64,000 nt of DNA from an uncultured Actinomycetes bacterium (GTDB taxonomy: Bacteria; Actinomycetota; Actinomycetes; Nanopelagicales; Nanopelagicaceae): positions 1 through 64,000 of the forward strand of contig CAILHY010000008.1 of assembly GCA_903834145.1 (NCBI GenBank). The letters are read 5' to 3'. This document shows, one piece after another, positions 53,563 through 62,683 of this stretch (position 1 is its first letter; each line of letters starts with the position of its first letter). Below the pieces are notes generated by a model. It worked only from the letters and a program-made list of their open reading frames with translations. It was not told where the DNA came from and made no database searches. The translations under genes were made by a program, and so were the position numbers.

Positions 53563-55106
53563 CGATTGTTTATGTTCCGGGAGATTCCGCAGCCCGTTCA
53601 GTGGGCGCTGATCAAGTAGCAATCGAGATAGCTTCTCAGGCTAATGCTCGAGGGTTAGATGTGCAGATTGTTCGCAATGGTTCCCGAGGAGCTCTTTTTC
53701 TCGAACCTCTTGTTGAAGTTCTCACTTCATCAGGGCGTATTGCATTCGGTCCTGTAAGCGCAGATGAGATCAATTCACTTTTCGAGGCTGATTTTCTCAA
53801 TGGTGGAGATCATGTACTTGCCCTCGGAAAGAGCGATGAGATTGCCTGGCTCGCAAAGCAAGATCGTGTCACGTTCGCGCGTGTAGGAATCATTGATCCG
53901 CTCTCCATTTCTGATTACGAAAGTCACGGCGGACTGACTGGTTTACGTAAAGCACTAGACATGAAATCCGAAGATATTGTTGAGCAAGTGACTGCCTCTG
54001 GTCTTCGTGGTCGTGGCGGTGCAGGATTTCCAGCAGGGGTCAAATGGCGCACTGTTTTAAATACAGTAGGCGAGAAGAAATATATTTGCTGTAATGCTGA
54101 TGAAGGAGATAGTGGAACCTTCGCAGATCGAATGGTGATGGAGGGCGATCCCTTCATGTTGTTGGAAGGAATGACGATCGCTGGTATTGCCGTCGGAGCC
54201 ACCGAAGGCGTTATTTACATTCGTTCCGAATACCCAGATGCGATTGAAATGATGAAGAAAGCAATTGTTCTAGCAAACGAATTTGGATCTCTGGGCGAAA
54301 ACATTCTGGGAACAGAACGCTCTTTCCATGTTCGCATTCGAGTAGGGGGCGGGTCCTACGTTTGTGGTGAAGAGACCGCGATGCTTGAGAGCATCGAAGG
54401 CAAACGAGGGGTTGTTCGCTCTAAACCACCATTACCTGCCATTGAAGGACTCTTTGGTAAACCAACGGTGATCAACAACGTTCTCACTCTGGCAACGGTT
54501 CCAGCGGTGATGTCGGGCGGAGCCGATGCATATAAGGCACGAGGTGTTGGTCGTTCCGTGGGTACCCAGGTATTTCAACTCGGTGGCAACATCGCACGGG
54601 GTGGAATTGTGGAACTTGCCTTTGGAACAACGTTGGGTTCTTTGATCAATGATTATGGCAGTGGAACATTTTCTGGGAAATCTATTCGTGCCGTGCAAAT
54701 TGGTGGACCACTCGGCGCCTATCTGCCTGCGTCATCATTTGATGTATCGATGGATTATGAGTCATTACTGGCAGCCGGCGGGATGCTGGGGCATGGGGGC
54801 CTCGTACTCTTTGATGAGAGCGTGGATATGGCAATTCAAGCGAAATTTGCGATGGAATTTTGCGCCCTAGAATCGTGTGGAAAGTGCACGCCTTGTCGAA
54901 TTGGATCTACCCGTGGCGCCGAGACGATCACCAAGATTATTGATGGCCAAGATATAGATGGAAATAAGAGATTGCTTTTGGATTTGTGCGAAGTAATGAC
55001 GGATGGTTCCCTCTGTGCAATGGGGGGACTTACTCCATTACCGGTGCGCAGTGCACTGTTACATTTTCCCGAAGATTTCGATTCCAGAATTGGGGCCACA
55101 AAATGA
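53559..55106 (+). CDS. NAD-dependent formate dehydrogenase beta subunit (NuoF/FdsB-like)
   Basis: 515 aa. An N-terminal thioredoxin-like extension (~120 residues) as in FdsB, then the FMN/NADH-binding domain (GRGGAGFPAGVKW near 150-162), the SLBB region, and a [4Fe-4S] site Cys440-x2-Cys443-x2-Cys446 with Cys486. It reduces NAD+ with electrons from formate. Overlaps both neighbours by 4 bases. Confidence 0.92.
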   Translation: MTIVYVPGDSAARSVGADQVAIEIASQANARGLDVQIVRNGSRGALFLEPLVEVLTSSGRIAFGPVSADEINSLFEADFLNGGDHVLALGKSDEIAWLAKQDRVTFARVGIIDPLSISDYESHGGLTGLRKALDMKSEDIVEQVTASGLRGRGGAGFPAGVKWRTVLNTVGEKKYICCNADEGDSGTFADRMVMEGDPFMLLEGMTIAGIAVGATEGVIYIRSEYPDAIEMMKKAIVLANEFGSLGENILGTERSFHVRIRVGGGSYVCGEETAMLESIEGKRGVVRSKPPLPAIEGLFGKPTVINNVLTLATVPAVMSGGADAYKARGVGRSVGTQVFQLGGNIARGGIVELAFGTTLGSLINDYGSGTFSGKSIRAVQIGGPLGAYLPASSFDVSMDYESLLAAGGMLGHGGLVLFDESVDMAIQAKFAMEFCALESCGKCTPCRIGSTRGAETITKIIDGQDIDGNKRLLLDLCEVMTDGSLCAMGGLTPLPVRSALLHFPEDFDSRIGATK

Positions 55107-58099
55107 CTCTGTTGATCGAACCAGATTATGGAACTCCTTCAAGTGTTCGCACTGAAATGGTCAACGTAGAAATAGACGGGCACGCAGTAACCGTTCCCGC
55201 AGACACCTCCATCATGCGTGCCTCCCTAGAGGCTGGCATTGATATTCCAAAACTTTGCGCCACGGATCGCTTGAAAGCTTTTGGCTCTTGCCGTCTGTGT
55301 GTAGTTGAGATTGATGGAAGAAATGGCACTCCCTCCTCATGCACCACACCGGTTACCGATGGTATGAAAGTTTCCACCACAAGCGATCGGATTGATCGCC
55401 TACGCCAAGGCGTCATGGAGCTGTACATGTCGGATCATCCGGCTACTTGCGCTGCTGGAGATGAATGCGAAATGCATGCAATGGCAGAACGTGTCGGACT
55501 CAAAGCGATTCGCTACTCAGGCCGGACTCACCTGGATGTGCCAAAGGATGAGTCCAATCCTTATTTCACCTTTGATTCCACCGAATGCATCGTATGTAAT
55601 CGATGCGTGCGTGCTTGCGATGAAGTACAGGGAACTTTCGCACTCACCATCGAAAATCGAGGGTTCGAGGCTCGTGTTTCATCATCAGGAACTTCCTTTA
55701 TTGAGAGTGAATGTGTTTCTTGCGGTGCCTGTGTCCAGGCCTGCCCAACTGGTGCCTTAACGGAGAAAACTCTCTACACAATTGGTACGCCAACCAGAAC
55801 AGTCATTACAACGTGCGCATATTGCGGTGTTGGTTGCTCTTTCAAAGCAGAGATGAAGGGTGATGAATTAGTTCGCATGGTGCCGTTTAAGGATGGCGGC
55901 GCAAATGAAGGCCACTCCTGCGTGAAAGGACGCTTTGCTTGGGGATATGCAACGCATACCGATCGAGTTACCACTCCGCTCATTCGAGAATCGATTACTG
56001 ATCCTTGGCGTGAAGCGTCATGGGAGGAGGCAATTGGTTTTGCCTCCAGTAGATTGAAATCGATTCAAGCAAAATACGGCACAGATAGCATTGGAGGAAT
56101 TACCTCTTCACGTTGCACCAATGAAGAGGTATATGCCGTTCAGAAAATGATTCGAGCGGCATTTGGAAATAACAATGTTGATACCTGCGCCCGTGTCTGT
56201 CATTCGCCAACGGGGTATGGCCTCAGCCAAACTTTCGGTACTTCGGCCGGAACGCAAGATTTTGAATCTGTCGCGCATGCGGATGTTATTTTGCTCATCG
56301 GAGCCAATCCAACAGCGGCGCACCCAGTATTCGCCTCACGGATGAAGCAGGCGCTACGTAAAGGTGCCCAACTCATTGTGGTGGATCCGAGAAGAATTGA
56401 ATTGGTACGTACGCCACATATTGAGGCAGCCCATCATCTTGGTCTCATGCCCGGTACAAATGTTGCCATCATTAACGCTCTCGCACATGTTATTGCCGAG
56501 GAAGGTCTCATCGATCGAGATTTTGTGAACGCGCGTTGTAATCTCGAATCCTTCGCTGCTTGGGAAGCATTTATTCGCTTGCCAGAGAATTCACCGGAGT
56601 CCCTTGAAGGAGCCACGCGCGTACCAGCTTCGCAAGTCCGCGCGGCTGCTCGACTCTACGCATCTGCCCCTAACGCGGCCATCTATTACGGATTAGGCGT
56701 AACAGAACATAGTCAAGGTTCGACGATGGTTATGGGTATCGCAAATCTTGCAATGGCAACGGGCAATATCGGTCGACTTGGAGTGGGTGTAAATCCATTG
56801 CGTGGCCAGAACAATGTTCAAGGTTCTTGCGATATGGGTTCATTCCCTCACGAGCTTCCTGGCTACCGCCATATTTCCAACCCTAAAACTCGCGAAATTT
56901 TTGAAAAGATTTGGGGCCGCACTATTAAGGCCGAACCAGGTATGCGAATTCCCAATATGTTCGATGCTGCTTTAGCAGGAAAATTTATGGGAATGTATAT
57001 CCAGGGTGAAGATATTGCTCAATCGGACCCAAATATTTCTCATGTACATGCGGCATTACGGTCCATGGAAATGATTATTGTTCAGGATCTTTTCCTCAAT
57101 GAAACTTCTAAATTTGCTCATGTATTCCTTCCAGGCACTTCCTTCTTGGAAAAGGATGGAACTTTCACAAACGCGGAACGTCGCATCAATCGCGTTCGCC
57201 CCGTGATGCCATCCAAAACGGGCAAAACCGAATGGGAAGCGACATGCGATCTTGCTGCCGCGATGGGCTATGAGATGCACTATGAGAACGCAGCTGCAAT
57301 CATGGATGAGATTGCTGCCACGACTCCAACCTTTGCCGGTGTTTCCTTTAAGAAGCTCGATGAGATGGGTAGCCTTCAATGGCCATGTAATGATAAAACT
57401 CCTCTGGGCACACCCGTGATGCATGTGGATCAATTTGTCCGCGGTGAAGGTCGATTTATGCAGACTCCATTTGTACCGACCGATGAAAAGGCATCCAGGA
57501 AATTTCCGTTGCTTCTGACAACAGGGCGGATCCTAAGTCAGTACAACGTAGGTGCTCAAACTCGACGCACCGCCAATGTCGTGTGGCATTCGGAAGACAT
57601 TTTGGATATTCACGAATCAGATGCGCAACTTCGCGGGGTTACCGATGGATCTTGGGTCAAACTTTCAAGTCGTGTGGGAGAAACAATTTTGAAGGCGCGC
57701 ATCACCTCTGAAGTACCCGCCGGCGTTGTTTATACAACTTTCCATTTCCCTGAAAGCGGCGCGAACGTGATCACTACTGACTATTCAGATTGGGCCACAA
57801 ATTGCCCCGAATATAAAGTGACTGCCGTTGAAATCACCCCAAGCCTTCGCGGACCTGGCGAAATTCATGAACATGAGATGAGTGCGGACGTTCAGTTAGA
57901 ATCTATTGTCCGTATGGCAAATCAGATTGCAGCAAATGTCCCTCAAGGAGCTGCTCCGGAGCATGCAGTTGCTCATCACATCGTTCAGTTCTGGACGCCA
58001 GCCATGCGTCAGAGATTGCACTCAGATGTAGATCGCTCACAACTTTCACCAATCGTGATTGCTGCAATGAAACTTGAACTCAGCGGTTCAACAAGTTAA
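55103..58099 (+). CDS. NAD-dependent molybdenum formate dehydrogenase alpha subunit (FdsA-like)
   Basis: 998 aa. An N-terminal [2Fe-2S] domain (Cys52, Cys63, Cys66, Cys80), a NuoG-like His/Cys region, two [4Fe-4S] ferredoxin sites (CIVCNRCVRAC; CVSCGACVQAC), the proximal cluster (CAYCGVGC), and the bis-MGD catalytic domain with Cys366 in RVCHSPTGYGL as the Mo ligand (TGT codon, so not selenocysteine). It oxidises formate to CO2. ATG 55103 overlaps the beta gene; upstream frame rejected. Oddity: the His112-x3-Cys116 cluster motif lacks three residues, including one Cys, relative to the usual H-x3-C-x2-C-x5-C. No fdhD/fdsC lies next to it. The 3' end overlaps the convergent DUF1638 gene by 20 bases. 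Confidence 0.93.
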   Translation: MTLLIEPDYGTPSSVRTEMVNVEIDGHAVTVPADTSIMRASLEAGIDIPKLCATDRLKAFGSCRLCVVEIDGRNGTPSSCTTPVTDGMKVSTTSDRIDRLRQGVMELYMSDHPATCAAGDECEMHAMAERVGLKAIRYSGRTHLDVPKDESNPYFTFDSTECIVCNRCVRACDEVQGTFALTIENRGFEARVSSSGTSFIESECVSCGACVQACPTGALTEKTLYTIGTPTRTVITTCAYCGVGCSFKAEMKGDELVRMVPFKDGGANEGHSCVKGRFAWGYATHTDRVTTPLIRESITDPWREASWEEAIGFASSRLKSIQAKYGTDSIGGITSSRCTNEEVYAVQKMIRAAFGNNNVDTCARVCHSPTGYGLSQTFGTSAGTQDFESVAHADVILLIGANPTAAHPVFASRMKQALRKGAQLIVVDPRRIELVRTPHIEAAHHLGLMPGTNVAIINALAHVIAEEGLIDRDFVNARCNLESFAAWEAFIRLPENSPESLEGATRVPASQVRAAARLYASAPNAAIYYGLGVTEHSQGSTMVMGIANLAMATGNIGRLGVGVNPLRGQNNVQGSCDMGSFPHELPGYRHISNPKTREIFEKIWGRTIKAEPGMRIPNMFDAALAGKFMGMYIQGEDIAQSDPNISHVHAALRSMEMIIVQDLFLNETSKFAHVFLPGTSFLEKDGTFTNAERRINRVRPVMPSKTGKTEWEATCDLAAAMGYEMHYENAAAIMDEIAATTPTFAGVSFKKLDEMGSLQWPCNDKTPLGTPVMHVDQFVRGEGRFMQTPFVPTDEKASRKFPLLLTTGRILSQYNVGAQTRRTANVVWHSEDILDIHESDAQLRGVTDGSWVKLSSRVGETILKARITSEVPAGVVYTTFHFPESGANVITTDYSDWATNCPEYKVTAVEITPSLRGPGEIHEHEMSADVQLESIVRMANQIAANVPQGAAPEHAVAHHIVQFWTPAMRQRLHSDVDRSQLSPIVIAAMKLELSGSTS

Positions 58100-58664
58100 G
58101 CAATTCCCGCTCTAAACCTTCTTCACCAACATTGCGCACTTCTAACTCGAGCCCAATGCTTTTGGCAGCATCGCGTGCAAGTTGAAGTAATTCTTCCGTC
58201 GGGTTTTGCGCTAGCCAGACCAGGTTTGAGTAGTTTTTAAAATAATCGTCACGAAGTTCTGGGCGAATATCTAGGCCCAATTCTACGATGACACTTCGAT
58301 GAAATGATTTAACGAGAAAATCGGTTAAGAAATAGGTCCCCGGATTGGCGCTCATGATTTGGTCGATCTGTGCCTTCCCGGCAAAGATGTCATAGCAATG
58401 ATCTCCGCCGAGGCGCTTCACTTCATGGCGAAGAAGGACTGCATCGAGGGCTCCATAAGTTCCACAGTCTGCATAGGCAACCAAAATTCTTTCATGGCGA
58501 GGTGTTACTCCCTTCAAAGTCTCTTCCACTTCATGCGCAATCAATTTTGGGGAATTGTGCAACAGCGGTGGCAGCGGGTAGATAGTCACATCGAGTGCAT
58601 GTTTTTGGGCAATGGAGGAGACATGTGTTGCTATCGCGCCACATGCAACGATGCCGATGCTCAT
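58080..58664 (-). CDS. DUF1638 family protein
   Basis: 194 aa, soluble, unknown function. It begins with a Rossmann-like IGIVACGAI strand-turn. Possible ligand residues are Cys8, His35, Cys67 (YADCGTYG) and His89/Cys90 (GDHCYDIF). From family knowledge, DUF1638 genes accompany corrinoid methyltransferase systems; here it is the last gene of the minus arm, starting 4 bases inside the corrinoid-reactivation gene. A role in corrinoid handling, cofactor or metal supply, or reactivation is inferred only from context. Its 3' end overlaps fdhA by 20 bases. Confidence 0.85.
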   Translation of the reverse strand: MSIGIVACGAIATHVSSIAQKHALDVTIYPLPPLLHNSPKLIAHEVEETLKGVTPRHERILVAYADCGTYGALDAVLLRHEVKRLGGDHCYDIFAGKAQIDQIMSANPGTYFLTDFLVKSFHRSVIVELGLDIRPELRDDYFKNYSNLVWLAQNPTEELLQLARDAAKSIGLELEVRNVGEEGLERELLNLLNR

Positions 58665-60541
58665 GATGGGAAGGAGAGCCTCGTGACGAACTTGTCATTG
58701 AAATCAGCGCGATCAGAAAGTTCCACGTAATCAATCTCATCCAAAAGCGCGGTCGCACCGTGACGTTCTTGCGCAGAAAGCAGAACCATTTTGGCGCCTT
58801 CTCCGGCTACATTGCCCGCAGAGACAATGCGCAAGACTGAAAGTTTAGGTACGAGACCTATTTTGATTGCAGATGCAGGGGAGAGGTAGGAGCCAAAAGA
58901 GCCTGCAAGCAGTACCTGCTGGATATCTCGCTCTTCTACATCAAATTCTTCAAGAAGCAGCGCCCACCCTGTTGCGATTGCAGCTTTAGCAAATTGGAGT
59001 TCCCGAACATCTCGTTGCGTGAGAAAAACAGCGTCGCTGGCATCACCAATCGTTGCGCCCCATGTCAAAACGAAGACGCGTTCGCCTTCGCGATCCATGA
59101 GACGAGGAGCAAGCAAGGGCGAGATTTCTGCAGCGCGCTCATCGGTGACAAATCTTCCGGAATGATCAAGTAACCCCAATTGCACCAATACAGCGCAAGC
59201 ATCGACCAACCCTGATCCGCATATCCCAATCGCAGGTGCATCTTCGATGGTTCCTATGACGATATCCCCATCGGCTATCTTCACAGTTTCAATCGCACCT
59301 GATGCCGCGCGCACACCGCACTTAATAGAAGCGGCCTCAAATGCTGGACCAGCTGGAGCGGCAGTAGCAAGAATCTTTTCGCCGTTACCGAGAATAATTT
59401 CACAGTTTGTACCTACGTCGATGAAGAGGCGAAGTCGTTTGTCGCGATCCATTCCCGAGGCAAGTGCTCCAGCGATAATATCTCCACCCACATATGCGCC
59501 AAGGGAGGGAAGTACGACCGCTTTAGCGCGAGGGTGAATGGTAATGCCTAGTTCGCGGGCTTCAACGTCAGGATAATCTGCACTTGCCATAATAAATGGG
59601 GCAACCCCCAATGGTTCGGGATCGATTCCCAGCACTAATTGCGTCATCGTGGCATTTCCAGCGAGAGCAACTTCATAAACATGGAGTGGATTAATTCCCG
59701 CCTCTTCGCACACTTCTGCGGTGAGTTCAGAGAGAGTTGATTGGGCAAGTGAGCGCAATCGATCCAGCGCAGTCGGATCCATCATCGTTGCGCTAATACG
59801 TGTGATTACGTCAGCACCAAAAGGTTGCTGCTTGTTCAGCATTGATTTCACTGCAAGAGGGACGCCAGTATTGAGATCCAATAGAGTCGCGACGACCGTT
59901 GTGGTTCCTAAATCATAAGCAACGCCATATCGTGTTGCGGTTGTGTCTCCAGGTTCGACATCAATGAGGGCTTGGTCGATAAAGACTGCAGTAACTTTAA
60001 AATCTGAAGCACGTAACACTCGTGGGAGGTTACGAATTGAATCAAGAGAGACTGTGGCTTCAATGTCATCGATCGCATCGAGCAAGCGAACAATGTCCGT
60101 TCGTTGATCATGCAACGTCGGTTCGATAAGTTCGACATAACGTTTTTGAACTGCAGGGCGAAGTATCACTTGCCGTCCCACACCAACAGTGGCCGCTTTT
60201 GGCCGCGTGGTTAATGGAGGAACATCTATGGATACGTCAGTAACTGTGCGAACCAGGCAAGCAAGACGCCACCCGTTAGAGATTTCCTCTTGGGTAAAGG
60301 CGCGACTATCTAACTTGGATGGCGGAACATCTCCGGAAGTGACCTGAATCTTGCATTTTTTGCATGTGCCGTAGCCACCGCATGTTGAGTCGATCGCGAT
60401 GCCATTCCACGAGGCAGCATCGAAAGCGCTGACGCCTGTGGGTACGGTAATCGTGCGCTCGTTAGAGACGGTGCCATCTTTTTCAAGGGAGCGAAAGGCA
60501 AGTTTGACTCGCCCCGTGCCATCGTGTTCTTGCAATGTCAA
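58661..60541 (-). CDS. Reductive activator of corrinoid proteins (ferredoxin-ASKHA, RACE/RamA-like)
   Basis: 626 aa. The N-terminal [2Fe-2S] ferredoxin domain has Cys54, Cys60, Cys63 and Cys95. The middle and C-terminal ASKHA ATPase domain has phosphate motifs YDLGTTTVVATLLDL and FIDVGTNCEIILG and the later GICGSGLVDAC and LLAGSFGSYL. Such proteins use ATP to return inactive cob(II)alamin on corrinoid proteins to cob(I)alamin. In an oxygen-exposed cell this repair would be constantly needed. The partner corrinoid protein is encoded four genes upstream on the same strand. Overlaps the methyltransferase gene by 4 bases and DUF1638 by 4. Confidence 0.9.
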   Translation of the reverse strand: MTLQEHDGTGRVKLAFRSLEKDGTVSNERTITVPTGVSAFDAASWNGIAIDSTCGGYGTCKKCKIQVTSGDVPPSKLDSRAFTQEEISNGWRLACLVRTVTDVSIDVPPLTTRPKAATVGVGRQVILRPAVQKRYVELIEPTLHDQRTDIVRLLDAIDDIEATVSLDSIRNLPRVLRASDFKVTAVFIDQALIDVEPGDTTATRYGVAYDLGTTTVVATLLDLNTGVPLAVKSMLNKQQPFGADVITRISATMMDPTALDRLRSLAQSTLSELTAEVCEEAGINPLHVYEVALAGNATMTQLVLGIDPEPLGVAPFIMASADYPDVEARELGITIHPRAKAVVLPSLGAYVGGDIIAGALASGMDRDKRLRLFIDVGTNCEIILGNGEKILATAAPAGPAFEAASIKCGVRAASGAIETVKIADGDIVIGTIEDAPAIGICGSGLVDACAVLVQLGLLDHSGRFVTDERAAEISPLLAPRLMDREGERVFVLTWGATIGDASDAVFLTQRDVRELQFAKAAIATGWALLLEEFDVEERDIQQVLLAGSFGSYLSPASAIKIGLVPKLSVLRIVSAGNVAGEGAKMVLLSAQERHGATALLDEIDYVELSDRADFNDKFVTRLSFPS

Positions 60542-61413
60542 CCTTCCGTGTTCGCTGCAGCTTTTGCTGCTTCAAGTTTGCGAAAACGAGTGATCCAGTT
60601 TCCGCCCCATGGGTCCAGACCAAGGAGAAGGTCTGCAGCACGTGCCGCTTCGACGATCATAGGTGTACGTGCATCCATCACAGCACTCGTTAATCCGTGA
60701 GACATGGCGGCAGGTAGGAATGCAGCATTAACTGCATGGCGATAAGGGAGCCCGAATGAAACGTTGGAGGCGCCCAACGTCATATTTAGTCCCCATTTTT
60801 CGCGAATAAGATAAATGGTTTCTAAGGTGATCTTCACTGCTTCTGGGTCAGCTCCGACTGTCATCGCAAGTGGATCAATAACTAAATCCTCAAGTGGAAT
60901 TCCATACTTTTCTACAGTGCGAACGATCTTCTCCGTGATAACCATACGTTCAGCTGCTGTCGCTGGAATTCCTGTCTCATCATTAGGCAATGCAATGATT
61001 GCTGCCCCATGGCGTTTAATAAGTGGGAGTACAAGGTCCATACGATCATCTTCGCCGGTGACGCTATTAACGAGAGCTTTGCCTTGATAAGCCTCAAGTC
61101 CAGCCTGTAGCGCTTCAATAATGGAGGAGTCGATGCAAATTGGAAGGTCGGTCATGGATTGAATCATCGTGATGGCACTTGCCAACAGCGCTGGTTCATC
61201 CGTTAGCGGGACACCCATGTTGACATCGAGTACATCGGCGCCACCGAGAACTTGAGCCTCAACATCCACCGCGATTTGAGAGAGATCGCCCGCTCTAAGT
61301 TGCTCCTGGAATTTCTTGCGCCCTGTTGGATTAATGCGTTCACCAATTATGCAAAATGGTTGATCGTGACCCATTGTGATGGTCTTCGTCGCCGAACTTA
61401 ATATGGTGTGCAT
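60538..61413 (-). CDS. Methyltetrahydrofolate:corrinoid methyltransferase (DHPS-like; MtgA/MtvA/AcsE type)
   Basis: 291-aa TIM barrel of the pterin-binding family. The start IIGERINPTGRKKFQEQL and ADVLDVNMGVP are typical of methyl-THF:corrinoid methyltransferases and of the MetH folate domain. It is distinguished from FolP by this signature and the corrinoid neighbours. It moves a methyl group between the corrinoid protein and THF; the direction corrinoid-to-THF is expected in a demethylation pathway. It starts 15 bases after metF. Confidence 0.9.
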   Translation of the reverse strand: MHTILSSATKTITMGHDQPFCIIGERINPTGRKKFQEQLRAGDLSQIAVDVEAQVLGGADVLDVNMGVPLTDEPALLASAITMIQSMTDLPICIDSSIIEALQAGLEAYQGKALVNSVTGEDDRMDLVLPLIKRHGAAIIALPNDETGIPATAAERMVITEKIVRTVEKYGIPLEDLVIDPLAMTVGADPEAVKITLETIYLIREKWGLNMTLGASNVSFGLPYRHAVNAAFLPAAMSHGLTSAVMDARTPMIVEAARAADLLLGLDPWGGNWITRFRKLEAAKAAANTEG

Positions 61414-61428
61414 GGTGCTCCTGTTTAT

Positions 61429-62322
61429 CTAGTGAGGGGTTCTGCCGAGGTCGGACATTAGCCGTGCAAGGGTGTCATCGTGTCGAAAATCTGCAATATG
61501 CAAGCCCCGCACCGCAGGTTGCGTGAGAGCGTGCTGGGCTTGTGCGAGAGTGAGTTGATACGCTGCCTCGCTCTGGTCACTGCTTTCTTCTACCTCATGA
61601 ATGATAGAAAGAGGAATATCGATTCCTGGAACTTTGTCGTTCATGAAATGAAGTTGTTTGGCGCCTTTAACAAGAACGATCGTAGGTAAGAGATGCATAT
61701 CAGGCACGCTCTCTTTAACTCCGGCACAAAACTTTTCCAAACGATCAGAGTGGAAGCAAATCTGCAACTGAAGATAGCGGGCTCCTGCGCGCGATTTCTT
61801 GAGCGCACGTTGAACTCGATAATCAAGTGGGGGAGCGGCAGCATTTTCTACGGCTCCGATATAGAAATTCGTGTGAGGTTCAATCTTTCGTCCGGAAAGA
61901 TATTTTCCATGATTGAGGGCACTGGCAACGTGTATTGCCTGAGCTGAATCCAGATCAAAAACGCGTTTCGATTCTGGTTCATCTCCTGCCGTCACGTCAT
62001 CACCCGTGAGCAAAGAAATGTTATCAATTCCGTGAAGGGCAGCACCGACCATATCTGCTTGAATAGCGAGGCGGTTCTTATCGCGACACACAATTTGCAT
62101 AATAGGTTCGATACCATGCATGGCCATCGCGATCGCAATTGAAGTGTTTGAAGCGTGAGCGTGGGCAGCCGGGTTGTCTGTGGCATTTACAGCGTCGAAC
62201 CACGGCGCCAGGCGTTCAACATTCTTCACCAACGTAGCCATGCCACCACCATCGACATTGGGCATTTCAGCAGTGAATACCGTTTGCGAGGTTTCCTCTA
62301 GCAGCGTACGTAATTTAGACAT
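61429..62322 (-). CDS. Methylenetetrahydrofolate reductase, MetF-like
   Basis: 297 aa, flavin TIM barrel. VFTAEMPNVDGGG near the N-terminus holds the acidic catalytic residue (Glu28 in E. coli MetF), and VNATDNPAAHAHASN is the typical strand 2 region. ATG 62322 overlaps the metV stop by 8 bases and gives MSKLRTLLEE; a longer frame to 62436 lies within metV and is rejected. In this cluster it would run oxidatively, turning methyl-THF into methylene-THF. The electron acceptor is unknown. Confidence 0.87.
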   Translation of the reverse strand: MSKLRTLLEETSQTVFTAEMPNVDGGGMATLVKNVERLAPWFDAVNATDNPAAHAHASNTSIAIAMAMHGIEPIMQIVCRDKNRLAIQADMVGAALHGIDNISLLTGDDVTAGDEPESKRVFDLDSAQAIHVASALNHGKYLSGRKIEPHTNFYIGAVENAAAPPLDYRVQRALKKSRAGARYLQLQICFHSDRLEKFCAGVKESVPDMHLLPTIVLVKGAKQLHFMNDKVPGIDIPLSIIHEVEESSDQSEAAYQLTLAQAQHALTQPAVRGLHIADFRHDDTLARLMSDLGRTPH

Positions 62323-62683
62323 CTCGTTCCCAGCCCGCGGGAACTTGTTGATCACGTTTGGTAAGCAAATTAATCCACGACGAAGTACCTGCAAGGCGGG
62401 TGTCAACGGGAGGTCGCAAATCGTTGTAGTGATCACGCCAACTTTGAGGCAATGGAAGTGATTCTTTGCGTTCGTAGGCTTTGACCCAGATACATTGCAT
62501 TTCAGGTTTTACTTCACAGTGGCCATCTTCCCTAACGCCTCCGCATGGGCCATTGCGTAGGGTTTTTGGGCACGTCATCGGACATGTCATTCCCGTTGAA
62601 TGCAAGACACATTGGCCACACATCCGACAGTCCCACACGGGGGATTTGATCGCATGCTCGATCAAGGGAAGTAGTTTTGGCAT
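62315..62683 (-). CDS. MetV-like methylenetetrahydrofolate reductase C-terminal-domain protein
   Basis: 122 aa with eight cysteines: Cys19, 22, 25, 34, 38, 47, 56, 64 (CRMCGQC, TCPMTCPK, GPCGGV). This is the zinc/Fe-S-type MTHFR_C domain. In acetogens MetV is an obligate partner of MetF. It overlaps the corrinoid gene by one base (TAATG) and metF by 8, so MetV and MetF are likely made as a complex. Confidence 0.87.
   Translation of the reverse strand: MPKLLPLIEHAIKSPVWDCRMCGQCVLHSTGMTCPMTCPKTLRNGPCGGVREDGHCEVKPEMQCIWVKAYERKESLPLPQSWRDHYNDLRPPVDTRLAGTSSWINLLTKRDQQVPAGWERDV

Noticed and set aside
53119-55106. Start of a complex I (nuo) operon
   Set aside because: Only NuoE- and NuoF-like genes are present and they overlap an FDH catalytic subunit, so they are FdsG and FdsB.
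55103-58099. Selenocysteine formate dehydrogenase
   Set aside because: The active-site codon at 56198-56200 is TGT (Cys) and the frame has no internal TGA.
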